From Bacteroidota bacterium (GTDB lineage Bacteria; Bacteroidota; Bacteroidia; Sphingobacteriales; Sphingobacteriaceae): 64,000 nucleotides of DNA. The notes beneath the pieces are model-generated. The model did no database searches and was not told the DNA's origin. It saw only the letters and a list, made by a program, of their open reading frames with translations. Of this stretch, positions 37,480 to 46,545 are shown piece by piece; positions within the stretch are counted from its first letter, which is position 1; each line of letters begins with the position of its first letter. A program made the translations under genes and the position numbers. The stretch lies in NCBI GenBank assembly GCA_023427985.1, contig JAEYZM010000029.1, positions 124,001 through 188,000 on the forward strand. The letters run 5' to 3'.

Positions 37480-39741
37480 ATGGATAAACGCTGGATAAGG
37501 GTATTGTATCAAGTCTGTAGAATTATTGCAATTTATTTTTTGCTTATTGAATTAAATTTCCTTTGGTTGTTTGGCTACTCTCCTTCTATCAAAGATTTAC
37601 GCAATCCGCCTTATACTGTAGCATCTGAAATTTATGCTGCCGATGGTACCTTGCTAGGTCGATATTACAAGGAAAACAGATCGCCAATTGGATACGAGGA
37701 ATTACCACAAAATATAATTGATGCCTTAATTGCTACCGAAGATGAGCGGTTTTATCAGCATCATGGTATTGATTTCTATTCACTTATTTCGAGCGTTTGG
37801 TCTACTGCAACTGGTGACAAAAGAGGTGCGAGTACCATTACACAACAACTTGCGAAAAATTTATTTAGAACTAGAAGTAAAAATTCACAAGGATTAATTC
37901 GATTTATCCCAGGAGTTAAAACGGTAGTGTATAAAACGAAAGAATGGATTACGGCATTAAAGTTAGAAATGCTTTATGACAAAAATCAAATCTTAGAGAT
38001 GTACTTAAATACCGTGAGCTTTGGAAATAATACTTTTGGTATAAAGGTAGCATCACAAAAATATTTTAGTAAGGCGCCGCTTAAATTAAAAACGGAAGAA
38101 TCAGCATTGTTGGTTGGAATGTTAAAAGCAACATCGACATTCAATCCTATTAATAATCCAGAGAAAGCAAAAGATCGTAGGAATGTAGTGTTAACTCAAA
38201 TGAATAAGCTTGGTTTCATAAGCAACAAAGAATTAAAGCGATGCCTTAAGAAGCCAATAAAATTGATACTCACAGAAGACGAGGATGATTTAACCAAAGA
38301 CTCCTACATACGAAATGCAGTTGCAAAATATTTAGAAGAATGGTGCGACGATAACAACATCGACCTATATTCAGATGGTTTAAAAATATATACAACGATT
38401 GATCCAAGAATTCAAAAACATGCCGAAAAAGCGATGGAGGATTGGATGAAAACTTTGCAAAAAAGATTTCAAAATCACTGGCAGAACGATGCTCCATGGA
38501 GGGATGAAAATGGAAATGAAATTCCAAATTTCTTAAATACATTGGCTCAACGTCAGAGTATTTACAAACGGTTGGAAAAGATGTACGATGGCAATGTAGA
38601 TTCCATCGAATATGCTTTAAATAAAAAGCATCGAATGAAAGTGTTTACCTGGAAAGGTGAAAAAGACACAACTTTTTCTGTGTACGATTCTTTGGCATAT
38701 TATGCTAAAATTTTACATGCAGGCTTAATGAGTTTTGATCCCATCACTGGCCATGTGAAAGCATATGTTGGGGGTATTAATCATAACTATTTTAAATACG
38801 ACCACGTGATGCAAGCAAAACGACAGGCTGGCTCAACCTTTAAACCTTTTGTATACCTAACAGCAATCGACAATGGATATTCGCCATGCGATAAGATGAC
38901 CGACAAGCCAGTAACCATTACGTATAAAGAAGATGGGGAAACGAAAACATGGTCGCCAAAAAATGCCGATTGGAAATTCACGGGATATGAAATGTCCTTA
39001 CGATGGGCAATGGGTAAATCATGTAACTCTATTACCGCACAATTAACAGAAGCTGTGGGTTGGGATAAAGTCGTGGAATACGCACAAAAATTAGGAATAG
39101 AAAGTCCATTAAAATCGGTACCATCAGTAGGCTTAGGCTCTAACGATGTAACGGTTTTTGAAATGGTACGAGCATATGGAACATTTTTAAATAAAGGAAA
39201 AAAAACTGAGCCAATGCTCGTGAGTAAAATTACCGACCACGATGGTAAATTGATTGAAGAGTTCAAAGCAAAAGAAGAACAAGTAATTTCAGAAGAAACT
39301 GCATGGTTGATGTTGCATATGTTAAAAGGTGGAATGGAAGAACCAGGTGGTACATCCCAAGCATTATGGGAATATGATTTATGGCAAAAAGGGAATGAGA
39401 TTGGAGGGAAAACAGGTACGACATCTAATCATTCGGATGGATGGTATATTGGTGTTTCAAAGGATTTAGTAACGGGTGTTTGGGTAGGTGCCGATGAACG
39501 GAGTGTGCATTTCAGAACATCAGAATTGGGTGAAGGTTCTAAAACAGCCCTGCCTATCTATGGTAAGTTTATGGAGCGACTTTATAAAGATCCGAAATCA
39601 GGAATAACGTATGGTAAATTGCCCAAACCATGGGTGAAAATCGAGAAGAAATACTACTGCCCTACTCCTAGACCAAAAGTAGACACAGCGCTGGTCGATA
39701 GCAATGCAGTTGCTGTAGATTCAGTGATAATTGAAAATTAA
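37480..39741 (+). CDS. Class A penicillin-binding protein (PBP1A-type transglycosylase/transpeptidase)
   Basis: The 753-residue protein has an N-terminal membrane anchor (residues about 10-30). The GT51 domain shows IATEDERFYQHHGIDFYSLI, GASTITQQLAKNLF and KWITALKLEMLYDKNQILEMYLN-type blocks. The transpeptidase domain shows the Ser nucleophile in AGSTFKPFVYL (SxxK), SCN in GKSCNSITAQL and KTGTTSNHSDGW. It polymerises and crosslinks glycan strands at the outer face of the inner membrane. Length is typical. A good promoter sits directly before the start codon. Confidence 0.95.
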   Translation: MDKRWIRVLYQVCRIIAIYFLLIELNFLWLFGYSPSIKDLRNPPYTVASEIYAADGTLLGRYYKENRSPIGYEELPQNIIDALIATEDERFYQHHGIDFYSLISSVWSTATGDKRGASTITQQLAKNLFRTRSKNSQGLIRFIPGVKTVVYKTKEWITALKLEMLYDKNQILEMYLNTVSFGNNTFGIKVASQKYFSKAPLKLKTEESALLVGMLKATSTFNPINNPEKAKDRRNVVLTQMNKLGFISNKELKRCLKKPIKLILTEDEDDLTKDSYIRNAVAKYLEEWCDDNNIDLYSDGLKIYTTIDPRIQKHAEKAMEDWMKTLQKRFQNHWQNDAPWRDENGNEIPNFLNTLAQRQSIYKRLEKMYDGNVDSIEYALNKKHRMKVFTWKGEKDTTFSVYDSLAYYAKILHAGLMSFDPITGHVKAYVGGINHNYFKYDHVMQAKRQAGSTFKPFVYLTAIDNGYSPCDKMTDKPVTITYKEDGETKTWSPKNADWKFTGYEMSLRWAMGKSCNSITAQLTEAVGWDKVVEYAQKLGIESPLKSVPSVGLGSNDVTVFEMVRAYGTFLNKGKKTEPMLVSKITDHDGKLIEEFKAKEEQVISEETAWLMLHMLKGGMEEPGGTSQALWEYDLWQKGNEIGGKTGTTSNHSDGWYIGVSKDLVTGVWVGADERSVHFRTSELGEGSKTALPIYGKFMERLYKDPKSGITYGKLPKPWVKIEKKYYCPTPRPKVDTALVDSNAVAVDSVIIEN

Positions 39742-39800
39742 GTTATTTGAAAGTTAAAGAATTAAGGTTTAAGTTATTGATCGGAATATGATATAAAGAA

Positions 39801-39854
39801 AAAGGTTAATCATTTACAGAATTTAATGTCTAAAATCCTATAAACGATTAACCT
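39801..39854. other. Long-loop inverted repeat downstream of the PBP gene
   Basis: AGGTTAATC (39803-39811) pairs with GATTAACCT (39846-39854) across a loop of about 34 bases, followed by ATTTCC. It lies in the 163-bp convergent gap between the PBP and an M16 gene. It may be a weak terminator. The rest of the gap holds only AT-rich sequence and a short direct repeat (AATATACTTA twice, near 39870-39890). Confidence 0.35.
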
Positions 39855-39904
39855 ATTTCCTCAAAAACTAAATATACTTAATATACTTAATTCCTTATAT
39901 CCAA

Positions 39905-41209
39905 TTACAGTTTCTGTAAAAAGATATCCGATTTCACTTTCGATAAATCTCCTAAATAAGACCAACGAATTCCTGTGATGTATTTTTTAAACACTGCATT
40001 TACATCTTTCGCAGGAACTTTATTAATATTATCTATGAAGGTCATATAATTCTTCCAAGAACCTTTCACTTCAGCAACTCCAAGACCTTGAGATTGTGCA
40101 GAATTTGTTTCTAAGCCCATATAATAAGTAGTTACATATGAACTTTTTTGATTCTTAATTTCTGCCTCTGAGAAACCTTCGTTTTTGATTTTCTTTAACT
40201 CATCAATCATCACTTGTACTGCTTGCTCAGGATCGGTTGTTGTTACATAGATATTTGTGCAAGGGTTGATGTTCGTTTGATAGAAAGCACTTGGGGCATA
40301 CGATAAACTTCTCTTCGTACGAATTTCATCAAACATTCTGTCAGCCAAAATTCCAAACGCAATTTGCATCGCATATTGCTCTGGCGTTCCATATGCTGGA
40401 CCATTCATTACTCCTCTGATGTAATTTGTTGCCATCTTACGATCTTCGGTATTTAAAGTCGATTGTGTGATGTTTAAAAGAGTAGGTTTAACTGGTGTGT
40501 ACGAACCTTGAGGCATATCTTTCACCATTTTACGAACCTTTTCTATCAATTGATTTTTATCAACTTTACCTACAACCACTAAAAATGTTTGAGATTTAGT
40601 CATCACTTTTTTATAGTGATTTTTAACATCCTCTAAAGTGATCTTATTCAATGACTCTTCCGAACCGTTTGTTTTTTTATCGTAATTCAAATTCGCAAAG
40701 GCATCGTCAAAAGCCATATCCGAAAGGTATGAATCCGGATCAGATTTCGATTGTTGTACGTTTGAAACCATCGCATCGCGTTGCTTTTTAAACTCAGCTT
40801 CTTCGAACAATGGCGACTTTACAACATCTTCGAATATTGCCCAGGTAGCATCGAAATTCTTCACAATACAACTCATTGCAATGTTACCATTATCTAAACC
40901 TGATGAACCGCTAATAGAGCTTCCCATTCTATCCAATTGTCTATTGTATTCTGCCTTTGGATATTTGCTAGAACCTCCAGATGTAGCAATATCAAGAGCT
41001 AAATTCTCAATCCCTTCTACATCTTTCGAATAATTTGCGGTACCACCTTTGATAAACAAACGTGCGCTAACTATTTGATTGGATGTTGGTTTGTATATAA
41101 CCTTAAAACCATCTACCATAATTTCTTCGGTAGTTGATTTTGTTTGTGCCGATGCAGTACTAACCAATAAAACTGCTGCACTTAAAAATGATATGATCGT
41201 TTTTTTCAT
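39905..41209 (-). CDS. M16-family peptidase homologue lacking the zinc motif (non-catalytic subunit)
   Basis: The 434-residue protein has a signal peptide (MKKTIISFLSAAVLLVSTASA, then QTK). The fold matches M16B (VSARLFIKGGTANYSKDVEGIENLALDIA), but the HxxEH zinc motif expected in that block is replaced by ENLALD. Later M16_C segments are present (QTFLVVVGKVDKNQLIEKV, GILADRMFDEIRTKRSLSYA, the R/Y pair typical of the inactive half). It lies 10 bp downstream of an active M16 gene on the same strand and probably forms a heterodimer with it in the periplasm. Confidence 0.92.
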   Translation of the reverse strand: MKKTIISFLSAAVLLVSTASAQTKSTTEEIMVDGFKVIYKPTSNQIVSARLFIKGGTANYSKDVEGIENLALDIATSGGSSKYPKAEYNRQLDRMGSSISGSSGLDNGNIAMSCIVKNFDATWAIFEDVVKSPLFEEAEFKKQRDAMVSNVQQSKSDPDSYLSDMAFDDAFANLNYDKKTNGSEESLNKITLEDVKNHYKKVMTKSQTFLVVVGKVDKNQLIEKVRKMVKDMPQGSYTPVKPTLLNITQSTLNTEDRKMATNYIRGVMNGPAYGTPEQYAMQIAFGILADRMFDEIRTKRSLSYAPSAFYQTNINPCTNIYVTTTDPEQAVQVMIDELKKIKNEGFSEAEIKNQKSSYVTTYYMGLETNSAQSQGLGVAEVKGSWKNYMTFIDNINKVPAKDVNAVFKKYITGIRWSYLGDLSKVKSDIFLQKL

Positions 41210-41219
41210 TGCTTTCTAA

Positions 41220-42920
41220 TTATTTCTTCACAATTGCAAAGGTGATTTTTCTGTTGTTCGCTTTTTCTTCTTCTGTTCCAGCTTTTACTTTTTTGATTTG
41301 GAAAGCTTTATTAGATGTACCAATAATACGAGCATCTGCAATACCATTATCTTTTAAGTATTTCAAAATAGCTTCGTATCTAGTTGAACCCATATTTTTA
41401 TTTTCTCCATCATGAGTAAATGCTTCTATCGAAATATTTGCATTCGGATTTATTTTTAACCACTGCAATAAAGAAGTTAATTTTTCTGCATTTTTTTCCT
41501 GCGTTAAGTCGGCATCGTTTACATTAAAATTCAACGTATATTCTTCCATACTCATACTTGGTGCAAAAAACTTATCGGTATTCATACTCTTACGCATACC
41601 ATTACGCATCATAGCACCCATTACGTATGGTTTGCCTTTGATGTATTTACGAACATAATTTTTTATATCGTCGCGTGTAACTTTTTGTAAGTTATCTGTA
41701 TAATTTGTGTAGTACGGAATTGTTGCTGAACACCACCAGTAGGTTACAGTATGTATGAACTGTGAAGGTTTCTCCATGTTGTACAATTCAGATACCGATA
41801 ACAAATCTTTTGCTGTTTGCATTTGCTCATCCGTAAAGTAATCATCGGAATCCCATTCGTTGATATTTTTCCAAAGTACATTATATGCTTCTTCGATTTT
41901 ACGAGGATTTGGAACCAAAATAATTTGAATAGGCCCAACATATTTTGCAGTTTGATATCCTACTTGCACTTGGAATGCTAAACCAGTTTCAACTAATTCT
42001 TTGTATAATTTTGAATTCTTTTGTTGCAAGATGTATGAGAACACATCTGCTGCATAAGTCGATTTTAAATCGTTACGAGTATCAGGACCATGATACGTTA
42101 ATAAAAACAATGGTACCTGAGCATTTGGCGATTCTATTACGATTTGTTTAGCATATTCAATAGGCTTGAATTCAGGTATCGGCCATTTTTGGAATGGATC
42201 AAAATCAGAAGGTGCCCATGAACCATAAATTCTTTCTACTTCTGCAAATACTTTGTTATGATCAACATCGCCACAAACTGCTAATAAAGAATTATTCGGA
42301 TAGTAATATTTGTTTTTAATCACATTCATCTTTTCTGCAGTAGCTGTGTAGATGATGTTATAATCGCCAATCGGATTCTTGCGTGTGTAATTATCGCCCC
42401 AAACTTCCTTATTCATTCTATCAAATAACCCGAAGAAAGGATTCGACTCTGCACGTTGAAACTCTCCAGCTACAACCGGATTTTCCTTACGCATCTCAAC
42501 CGTATCAAACAAAGGATAACGAATTGCCGAATTCATAAACTCCAATCCTGGTGTTAATTTATCCTTACTTAAGGTCACGAAATAATTTACTCGCTCATCT
42601 GAAGTTGTACCGTTAAATGAAATTCCCAACTCATTTACTCTATCTAAGAATGCTTTTTGAGAAGGATAGTCTTTATTGGCTTTAAAGAACATGTGTTCGT
42701 ACAAATGCGAAAGACCATTGTAGTCTTTATCTTCGGTGTATGCACCGTTTCGAACAACAATTTCGATAGTTGCCAATGGAACATTAGCATCTTCAATTAC
42801 TAGAACTTCCAATCCATTGTTCAATTTCTTCATGAAGAAATTTTCTGGAAGTTTGTCTTGGGCTAGAGCATATGAACTAATGCCCACAAGTCCCATCCAT
42901 ACGAGTAGTTTTTTAAACAT
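41220..42920 (-). CDS. M16-family zinc peptidase with C-terminal OmpA-like domain
   Basis: The 566-residue protein has a signal peptide (cleavage near ALAQD, residue 20). The M16 domain has inverted zinc motif HLYEH at residues 72-76, with the partner subunit downstream. After the peptidase part, about residues 465-566 resemble an OmpA C-terminal domain: LQWLKINPNANISIEAFTHD corresponds to the GHTD block, GSTRYEAILKYLKDNGI to the RA..V..YL block and EEEKANNRKITFAIV to the NRRVE block. That domain normally binds peptidoglycan, so this peptidase may be tethered to the cell wall. Confidence 0.9.
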   Translation of the reverse strand: MFKKLLVWMGLVGISSYALAQDKLPENFFMKKLNNGLEVLVIEDANVPLATIEIVVRNGAYTEDKDYNGLSHLYEHMFFKANKDYPSQKAFLDRVNELGISFNGTTSDERVNYFVTLSKDKLTPGLEFMNSAIRYPLFDTVEMRKENPVVAGEFQRAESNPFFGLFDRMNKEVWGDNYTRKNPIGDYNIIYTATAEKMNVIKNKYYYPNNSLLAVCGDVDHNKVFAEVERIYGSWAPSDFDPFQKWPIPEFKPIEYAKQIVIESPNAQVPLFLLTYHGPDTRNDLKSTYAADVFSYILQQKNSKLYKELVETGLAFQVQVGYQTAKYVGPIQIILVPNPRKIEEAYNVLWKNINEWDSDDYFTDEQMQTAKDLLSVSELYNMEKPSQFIHTVTYWWCSATIPYYTNYTDNLQKVTRDDIKNYVRKYIKGKPYVMGAMMRNGMRKSMNTDKFFAPSMSMEEYTLNFNVNDADLTQEKNAEKLTSLLQWLKINPNANISIEAFTHDGENKNMGSTRYEAILKYLKDNGIADARIIGTSNKAFQIKKVKAGTEEEKANNRKITFAIVKK

Positions 42921-42995
42921 TTTAAATCGTTTTTTTGACTAATATATAACCTATCCTTTAAAAATAGGCTCTGTAAACAAGCTTTTACACGAATT

Positions 42996-43826
42996 TTACA
43001 ATCCAAAATACGTTTTTATATCGGCATTAACTCTATTAAATCGCTCTATTTGAGGAAAATGCCCCGCATCATTTATTTCAAATACTTGTGCCGATGGTAC
43101 CAATGTTTGAACATTTTTTATATGATCAAGAGTATTCTTGTGAATAGAAATTGGATTGGGAATCATTTTATCTTTCAAACCATATACAATTCTCATTTCT
43201 ATAGTTATGCTTTGTAAATAATCTAACACAGGTTCATCGAGCATAGCATTCGTGCATTGTGCAATAGTTGCTAAATAATCCTGAATGTTTTGATTATTGG
43301 AACCATTTTCTATATCCATTAAAACTTCTTGTATCGATGGTTCTTTGGGAGGTAGCCAAGCGCTTAATATTTCGATATTACGTACCATCGGCTTTAGATT
43401 CAAAAAATCTAATGATTTTTTAATCAAATTTTTCTCATAGAAATTGAATCGCTCGAATCCTGCTGGTGCTATTAAGTAAAGTTTATTAAGTGTTGATGCG
43501 TATTTCAATGCATACATCAAAGAAACTTGAGCTCCCATGGAATGAGCTATGATTCGAATATCGTTTAGCTTGAGTGCTGTAAAAAATTTAAAGAGTAGTT
43601 CGGCATAGTTATAAATACTTAGCTTGAATGGACTGGATTTACTAAATCCATGAGCTGGTAAATCGACAGCAATACATCGGCATACGTTTGATAAATCTTG
43701 AATTTGATGTTTCCAGCTAAGCGCGTTACAGCCCATACCATGAATAAATACAAGTGTTTTGGGGGCATCGCCAGAATCGAGATAGGAAATTTCTTGTTGA
43801 TCGATAAGAATGGTTTTGCGATGCAT
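42996..43826 (-). CDS. Alpha/beta-hydrolase fold protein
   Basis: The 276-residue cytoplasmic hydrolase has oxyanion-hole block FIHGMGCNALSWKHQ, nucleophile Ser in IAHSMGAQVSL, Asp in YGLKDKMIP and catalytic His in NDAGHFPQIERF, so the triad is complete. The nucleophile elbow reads AHSMG instead of GHSMG. It follows phaC on the same strand, but a terminator separates them. A role in PHA turnover is possible by location only; lipase, esterase and dehalogenase-like roles are equally open. Confidence 0.87.
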   Translation of the reverse strand: MHRKTILIDQQEISYLDSGDAPKTLVFIHGMGCNALSWKHQIQDLSNVCRCIAVDLPAHGFSKSSPFKLSIYNYAELLFKFFTALKLNDIRIIAHSMGAQVSLMYALKYASTLNKLYLIAPAGFERFNFYEKNLIKKSLDFLNLKPMVRNIEILSAWLPPKEPSIQEVLMDIENGSNNQNIQDYLATIAQCTNAMLDEPVLDYLQSITIEMRIVYGLKDKMIPNPISIHKNTLDHIKNVQTLVPSAQVFEINDAGHFPQIERFNRVNADIKTYFGL

Positions 43827-43843
43827 GGATTGAAGATAATAAA

Positions 43844-43866
43844 AAAGCCTCTAAAAAAGAGGCTTT
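43844..43866 (-). terminator. Terminator downstream of phaC
   Basis: A 9-bp stem, AAAGCCTCT with AGAGGCTTT around a five-A loop, lies 11 bp past the phaC stop on the minus strand and is followed by T residues. It separates phaC from the alpha/beta-hydrolase gene. Confidence 0.82.
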
Positions 43867-43877
43867 CGTATGTTCAA

Positions 43878-44933
43878 TTATTTGCTTCTTGCAATCATCC
43901 AACTCGAGATCGCTGGACCTAATTCTTTTTGTGACCTAGCTCCTACAAAGACGCCGATATGGCCGCCTTGGAATTTATAGATTTCATGATCTTTGGATCC
44001 AATTGCATCGTTCAATGGAACGGTTGCCGACATTGGTATAATGTTATCGTCCGTTGCATAGATATTCATAACTGGCATGGTGATATTTTTCAAATTCACT
44101 TTTTTGTCGCCCACTACCAATTCTCCTTTGATCAATTTATTTTCTTGGAATAAATCTTTGATGTATTGTCTATAACACTCTCCTGGGAAATCTGGACAAT
44201 CTGCTTTCCAAGCTTCCATGCGAAGGAAATTCATCAATTTATCTTCGTCATCGATAGAGTCCATTATTCCAGTATATTTAGAGATACTCATGGTTGGTTT
44301 TAGCATACCGAAAGCTTGGTTCAACATGTCGGCCGACATATTTCCAACGCTATCAACAATGGTATCTACCTTAATGTCTTTTGCCCAACGGAATAAAACA
44401 CTTTCGTTACCAGAGAATTCGAATGGTGCTACAAGAACTGTTAAAGTCTTGATTTTTTCAGGATAGATAGAGGTGTAAATCGTGCTAAATGTACCACCCT
44501 GACAAATACCCATTTTATGGATTTTTTCTACTCCAGCATCTTTACGAACGAAATCAACAGCATCGTTCATAAATCCATTGATGTAATCGTCCATTGTTAA
44601 ATATTTATGACGACGAGTTGGGTAACCCCAATCCATAATGTAAATATCTAAACCTTCATCTAATAATTTTTTTATTAAAGAACGATCCGGTTGTAAATCC
44701 AATACATCGTGTCTATTGATAATTGCAAAACTAACCAATACTGGAATCTTAGATTTTGCAGGGGTATCTCTTTTATAATGATAGATTTTCACGTGATCGC
44801 GTTGCCATACCAATTCTTTTGGAGTGGTAGCAACGTCTACATGGTCAATTTTACGTAATACTTCATATCCTTTTGCAAGTTTCGATCCCATTTTACCTAC
44901 TTGCTCCATTAATTCTGCTGCTTGATTGTTCAT
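43878..44933 (-). CDS. phaC: Class III poly(3-hydroxyalkanoate) synthase catalytic subunit PhaC
   Basis: The 351-residue length is that of class III PhaC (about 355), well short of class I/II (560-600). The lipase-like box MGICQGGTFS places the catalytic Cys at 144. The Asp is in YATDDNIIP (about 295-296) and the His in GGHIGVFVG (325). Other family blocks are MDWGYPTRRHKYLTMDDYING and VAPFEFSGNESVLFRWAKDI. It polymerises (R)-3-hydroxyacyl-CoA into granule polyester and needs PhaE, encoded 132 bp upstream. An intrinsic terminator lies between the two genes, so PhaC is probably made from a separate or read-through message. Confidence 0.94.
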   Translation of the reverse strand: MNNQAAELMEQVGKMGSKLAKGYEVLRKIDHVDVATTPKELVWQRDHVKIYHYKRDTPAKSKIPVLVSFAIINRHDVLDLQPDRSLIKKLLDEGLDIYIMDWGYPTRRHKYLTMDDYINGFMNDAVDFVRKDAGVEKIHKMGICQGGTFSTIYTSIYPEKIKTLTVLVAPFEFSGNESVLFRWAKDIKVDTIVDSVGNMSADMLNQAFGMLKPTMSISKYTGIMDSIDDEDKLMNFLRMEAWKADCPDFPGECYRQYIKDLFQENKLIKGELVVGDKKVNLKNITMPVMNIYATDDNIIPMSATVPLNDAIGSKDHEIYKFQGGHIGVFVGARSQKELGPAISSWMIARSK

Positions 44934-45000
44934 TGATGTTTAGTTTAATGATGAAATGTGTTTAGCTAATTTTTAGAAAATAAATGATAAATCAAAAAAA

Positions 45001-45027
45001 AGCGGGTAAATTATTCATTCACCCGCT
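45001..45027 (-). terminator. Terminator between phaE and phaC
   Basis: On the minus strand, AGCGGGT pairs with ACCCGCT around a 13-base AT-rich loop, followed by at least seven T residues. It lies 38 bp after the phaE stop and 67 bp before the phaC start, inside what would otherwise be a two-gene operon. Confidence 0.82.
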
Positions 45028-45065
45028 TAAACCCAACTAAAAAAACTCAAACGATATGATGATTA

Positions 45066-46310
45066 TTACTTCTTAGTAATCTTCGCAGGTTTCTCCTCTT
45101 TAGTGTTTGATTCTAAAGATTCGATTTTCTTTTCTAGTGAACGAATATGCTTTTGCATTTCATACACCGATTTGTATAAATCGTCCATTTCTGAACGAGT
45201 AATAACAGGAATGTTTTCCATCATTTTTTCCATCTGCTTCTCCACTCCTTTTTTCACTAACATAACAGTTTCTGTGAATTCCGATTGGAATTTAGAGTAT
45301 TCTGGGGATGAGAATAATTCTCCAAAAACTTGATCGTTCGTATTGATCCACTCATTGAAGAACTGATTGAAATCTGAATAGTTTTCACCAGCTTCAATTT
45401 TCTTAGCTACATTCTTCGCTAAACTTTCCATTGCTTTAATACCTGTTGTATACAACATGTACTTGAATTGTGCATCTCTTACTTGGTATTTTACCATTTG
45501 GTCGCCCAATTCATTCATTGCAATCATTTGATCGCGGTCTTTACCTGGTGACATCATTTTCACCATTGGCGACATATAGTCGTTTACTTTTGTAGTAAAT
45601 GATTGATACTGCTCTAATGCTTTTTCAAAACTCTCAGAACCCATTGATGGCATGTTTTCAAATGATTTTTTCATTTGCTCGTATGCTTCAGAGCTCATAT
45701 TTACATTTTGTTTAATAGCATTCAAATAGAAGTCTTTCATTTGATTGAACATTTCAGGATTGAACTGAAACATTTTATCCATCATTTCTTTGTATTGTTC
45801 AGCGTTAAAGAAATTCTTGAAAGCATCCATATTGAAGCTTTTATCTTGCATCGCTTTGAACATAGGCATCATGAATTCAAATAACTTCATGTACATTTCT
45901 GAAGTGTTGAATAAGCCCATGAATGCTTCTTTTTGAGTTCCTGTTTGACCGAAGTTCGATAACATGTTGGCATAAGTTTTATTCAACATGCTCGTCCAGT
46001 TCTGGAACATCCCTTGCATTGTATCGTTATTTTGAGGCTTCATGTTCATCATGTTCGTCATAGCTCCATTCATCATATTGAACATATCTTGACTTGCCTT
46101 CATTTGTTGCTGATAGAAGTTATTAAAAAAATCTAATGGATTTGACGCATTGGCTTGTGTCGAGTTGTTTTCAGATTTTGCATTGTTTTGATTGAAAAAC
46201 GACATCTGGTTATCGTACCATTTTTTGAAATAATCGTTGTTAAGATTTTCAACGAATTGTTTCTGTGTGTCCATCATCGTTTCGAAGATGTTTTTTGCGT
46301 TAGTTTCCAT
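45066..46310 (-). CDS. phaE: Class III PHA synthase subunit PhaE
   Basis: The 414-residue helical protein is very rich in Met, Gln, Asn and Lys (MDTQKQFVENLNNDYFKKWYDNQ, QASQDMFNMMNGAMTNMMN-like runs). The C-terminal block with YFKKGVEKQMEKMM-like helices and the closing coiled coil SVYEMQKHIRSLEKKIESLE are typical of PhaE. PhaE activates and positions PhaC and has no catalytic residues of its own. It is larger than the Allochromatium protein (about 360). It is divergent from phaJ across a 235-bp region. Confidence 0.9.
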   Translation of the reverse strand: METNAKNIFETMMDTQKQFVENLNNDYFKKWYDNQMSFFNQNNAKSENNSTQANASNPLDFFNNFYQQQMKASQDMFNMMNGAMTNMMNMKPQNNDTMQGMFQNWTSMLNKTYANMLSNFGQTGTQKEAFMGLFNTSEMYMKLFEFMMPMFKAMQDKSFNMDAFKNFFNAEQYKEMMDKMFQFNPEMFNQMKDFYLNAIKQNVNMSSEAYEQMKKSFENMPSMGSESFEKALEQYQSFTTKVNDYMSPMVKMMSPGKDRDQMIAMNELGDQMVKYQVRDAQFKYMLYTTGIKAMESLAKNVAKKIEAGENYSDFNQFFNEWINTNDQVFGELFSSPEYSKFQSEFTETVMLVKKGVEKQMEKMMENIPVITRSEMDDLYKSVYEMQKHIRSLEKKIESLESNTKEEKPAKITKK

Positions 46311-46432
46311 TTTTAGTTTTTTTTTATTTTTCTGATTTTAAGAATCTTAGATAAGATCTATCTCCCCCTTAAATTCGCCGCAAAGGTACGACTATAAAAT
46401 TTAAAAACAAATAGATTATCAAGTATTTAACT

Positions 46433-46454
46433 GTACTTTTTCTATAGAAAGTAC
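46433..46454. promoter_or_regulatory. Imperfect palindrome in the phaE/phaJ divergent region
   Basis: GTACTTT (46433-46439) and AAAGTAC (46448-46454) flank TTCTATAG, giving a 22-bp near-palindrome. It lies midway in the 235-bp gap between the divergent phaE and phaJ starts, where an operator for a PHA regulator would be expected. The rest of the gap is AT-rich with no other strong signal. Function is inferred from position only. Confidence 0.4.
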
Positions 46455-46545
46455 ACAAAATGAGTTTAAACAAAATAGAGGCAGTTTTTAGCATATTAAA
46501 AACTTATTATATATATTTAATGAAACTATTAAACTAAAAATATTT

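Noticed and set aside
38787..39266. Open frame of 159 codons on the minus strand inside the PBP gene
   Set aside because: It lies wholly opposite the transpeptidase domain, whose motifs are intact, and has no family features. It is a shadow of codon structure.
39905..42920. PQQ-processing role (PqqF/PqqL) for the M16 pair
   Set aside because: No pqqA-E genes are nearby and M16 proteins are common in this phylum.
42996..43826. Calling the alpha/beta hydrolase a PHA depolymerase
   Set aside because: It has only a general hydrolase triad and is separated from phaC by a terminator. Location alone is not enough.
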